Assembly: GCF_003854275.1 (NCBI RefSeq)
Contig: NZ_QTQP01000005.1
Location: 1-64,000, forward strand
DNA: 64,000 bases
Source of the DNA: Burkholderia sp. Bp8963
GTDB lineage: Bacteria; Pseudomonadota; Gammaproteobacteria; Burkholderiales; Burkholderiaceae
Direction of reading: 5' to 3'
Under the pieces are notes generated by a model. That model searched no databases, had not been told where the DNA came from, and worked only from the letters and a program-made list of their open reading frames with translations. This document shows positions 62,711 to 64,000 of the stretch, one piece after another. The position numbers were made by a program, and so were the translations under genes. The first letter of the stretch is position 1. Every line of letters starts with the position of its first letter.

Positions 62711-63904
62711 TCAGTACGCGGTGGCCGCGCGTTCCTGGTATTCGCGTGGCGTGCATCCCAGCTCGCGCCTGAACACTGCGTACATGTACTGAAGCGACGT
62801 AAACCCGCAACGGATCGCGACTTCGGCGCTCGACGCCTGCCTGCTTGCGAGCAGCGCCTGCGCCGCTTCGAGCTTATGGCGCAGGATTTCCTGATGCACG
62901 GTGCGCTGCAGTTCGCGCCGAAAGTGCTCTTCGAGCAGCGAGCGCGACACGCCGACATAGTCGGCGACCTGTTCGGTCTTGATCCCCTGGCACGCGTACT
63001 GGCGGATGAAATGCCGTGCGCGCATCACGTGCTGGCTCGCAAGCGGCTGGTGGCGCGTCGACTCGAGCACGTTGATGCCGACCGGCGGCACGAGGATGAG
63101 CTGACCGGGGAAACGCGCGCCGCGCAGCATCCGGTGCAGCAAGTGAGCCGCTGTGCGGCCCATTTCCTCCGTGCCCTGGATCACCGACGACAACGGAATG
63201 CGCGTCAACGTGCGCGTAAGTGGATCGTTGTCGATGCCGATGATCGCGACCTGTTCCGGTACTGCGATGCCGGCGATCAGGCAGGCCTGCAGCAGGTGCC
63301 GCGCGCGCGCATCGGTGACCGCGATCACGCCGACGGGCTTCGGCAGCGCATGCAGCCAGCCGATCAACTGTTCGATGGCGTGATTCCAGCCCGACGCGCT
63401 CGTCGACAGCCCGCGGTAGATCGGCGCATCGAGCCCGTCCGCGCGCGCGAGCCGGTCGAACGCGAGTTCGCGTTGCTGCGCCCAGCGGTTCTCCTGCGCG
63501 ACAGGCAGGCTGTACATCGCGAAATGCGCGAGCCCCGCGCCGATCAGGTGCGTGTACGCGAGCGACACGAGCTTCGGGTTGTCCGTCGCAATATATGGGA
63601 TGCCGTCCGGATACTGCGCGGGATCCTCGTACGACGAGCCGACCGCGACGATCGGCAGCGGCGAGCTGGTGAGCGCGTCGGCGACGGCGGGATCGTCGAA
63701 GTCCGCGATGATGCCGTCGCCGTCGAAGCGCTCGATGCCGGTGAGCCGGCAGCGGAAGTCGTCTTCGAGGAACAGGTCCCACACGACGCGCGTCGAGTGC
63801 AGGTACTGGCCGATGCCGCTGATGATCTCGCGGTCGTAGACCTTGTTCGCGTTGAACAGCAGCGCGATGCGATGCGGTGTCTGGGCGGAAGTGGCGCGGG
63901 TCAT
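62711..63904 (-). CDS. xylR: XylR-type AraC family regulator
   Basis: The 397-aa protein has an N-terminal LacI/periplasmic-binding-like sugar domain (about residues 10-280, IALLFNANKVYDREIISGIG and IIGIDNDPLTRTL). A C-terminal AraC double HTH follows (about 295-390, VADYVGVSRSLLEEHFRREL). This fusion is characteristic of XylR, the xylose-responsive activator. Its targets, usually xylose transport and catabolism genes, would lie outside the window. galM is downstream. About 96 bases upstream remain, without a recognisable feature. Confidence 0.88.
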   Translation of the reverse strand: MTRATSAQTPHRIALLFNANKVYDREIISGIGQYLHSTRVVWDLFLEDDFRCRLTGIERFDGDGIIADFDDPAVADALTSSPLPIVAVGSSYEDPAQYPDGIPYIATDNPKLVSLAYTHLIGAGLAHFAMYSLPVAQENRWAQQRELAFDRLARADGLDAPIYRGLSTSASGWNHAIEQLIGWLHALPKPVGVIAVTDARARHLLQACLIAGIAVPEQVAIIGIDNDPLTRTLTRIPLSSVIQGTEEMGRTAAHLLHRMLRGARFPGQLILVPPVGINVLESTRHQPLASQHVMRARHFIRQYACQGIKTEQVADYVGVSRSLLEEHFRRELQRTVHQEILRHKLEAAQALLASRQASSAEVAIRCGFTSLQYMYAVFRRELGCTPREYQERAATAY

Positions 63905-64000
63905 CTCGATCTCGGGGCAAGCGCCTCGCGGCGCTGTGCCGTTGTCTCCGGGGCGCGCTCGGGGCGGCGGCGCGCGGTGGTCTGGTGTACGGCGATTGTA

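Overview
The window is high-GC DNA (locally AT-rich only in a few intergenic gaps) and its gene content and order point to a Burkholderia of the cepacia complex, most likely the second chromosome. The indicators are the asd-fimV-truA-trpF-trpB-methyltransferase-trpA-accD-folC-dedD-cvpA-purF-metZ order, a bce-II (cepacian) exopolysaccharide cluster in its known arrangement, and an OpcP-type porin. I assign the organism from memory of these families, not from a search. I see no insertion sequence, prophage, CRISPR array or rRNA.

Region 1 (1-12049) is mixed. It holds trpS on the minus strand with a tandem-Trp leader peptide and attenuator, then a dimethylarginine dimethylaminohydrolase, an Lrp-type regulator and an amino-acid permease preceded by a perfect 16-bp palindrome. 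A divergent LysR/MFS pair, a SnoaL-like protein, a glutathione S-transferase-like protein and a large zinc-ribbon/cyclase/ATPase/TPR protein follow.

Region 2 (12220-30938) is a long plus-strand biosynthetic block. It contains leuCDB; asd behind a Thr/Ile/Lys-rich leader peptide; fimV-truA-trpF overlapping end to end; trpB, an orphan DNA methyltransferase and trpA; accD and folC; a SPOR protein, cvpA and purF; and metZ behind what looks like a SAM-II riboswitch followed by an intrinsic terminator. Leucine, lysine/threonine/methionine, tryptophan, fatty-acid, folate and purine supply are therefore grouped together.

Region 3 (31006-45955) is the second cepacian cluster. GDP-mannose dehydratase and reductase make the GDP-6-deoxyhexose donor. 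UGPase makes UDP-glucose. A two-domain glycosyltransferase, a Wzx-like flippase and three acyltransferases build, export and decorate the repeat unit. A secreted propeller-like protein with an EF-hand loop sits next to the flippase. A histone-tailed HU protein, a GNAT enzyme with an XRE/cupin regulator, an ECF sigma factor, a clpP remnant, a porin and a YihY protein follow (46213-52245).

Region 4 (52385-61550) is a selenocysteine island: fdnGHI (Sec codon and SECIS hairpin in fdnG), fdhE, selA, selB and tRNA-Sec. It supplies a respiratory formate dehydrogenase together with most of the machinery to make it; selD is not in the window. The window ends with galM and a XylR-type AraC regulator.

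The most interesting observations are two amino-acid leader peptides, upstream of trpS and of asd. Each starts exactly six bases after a -10 box, as expected for leaderless translation. The trpS leader also has a complete set of four competing attenuator segments.
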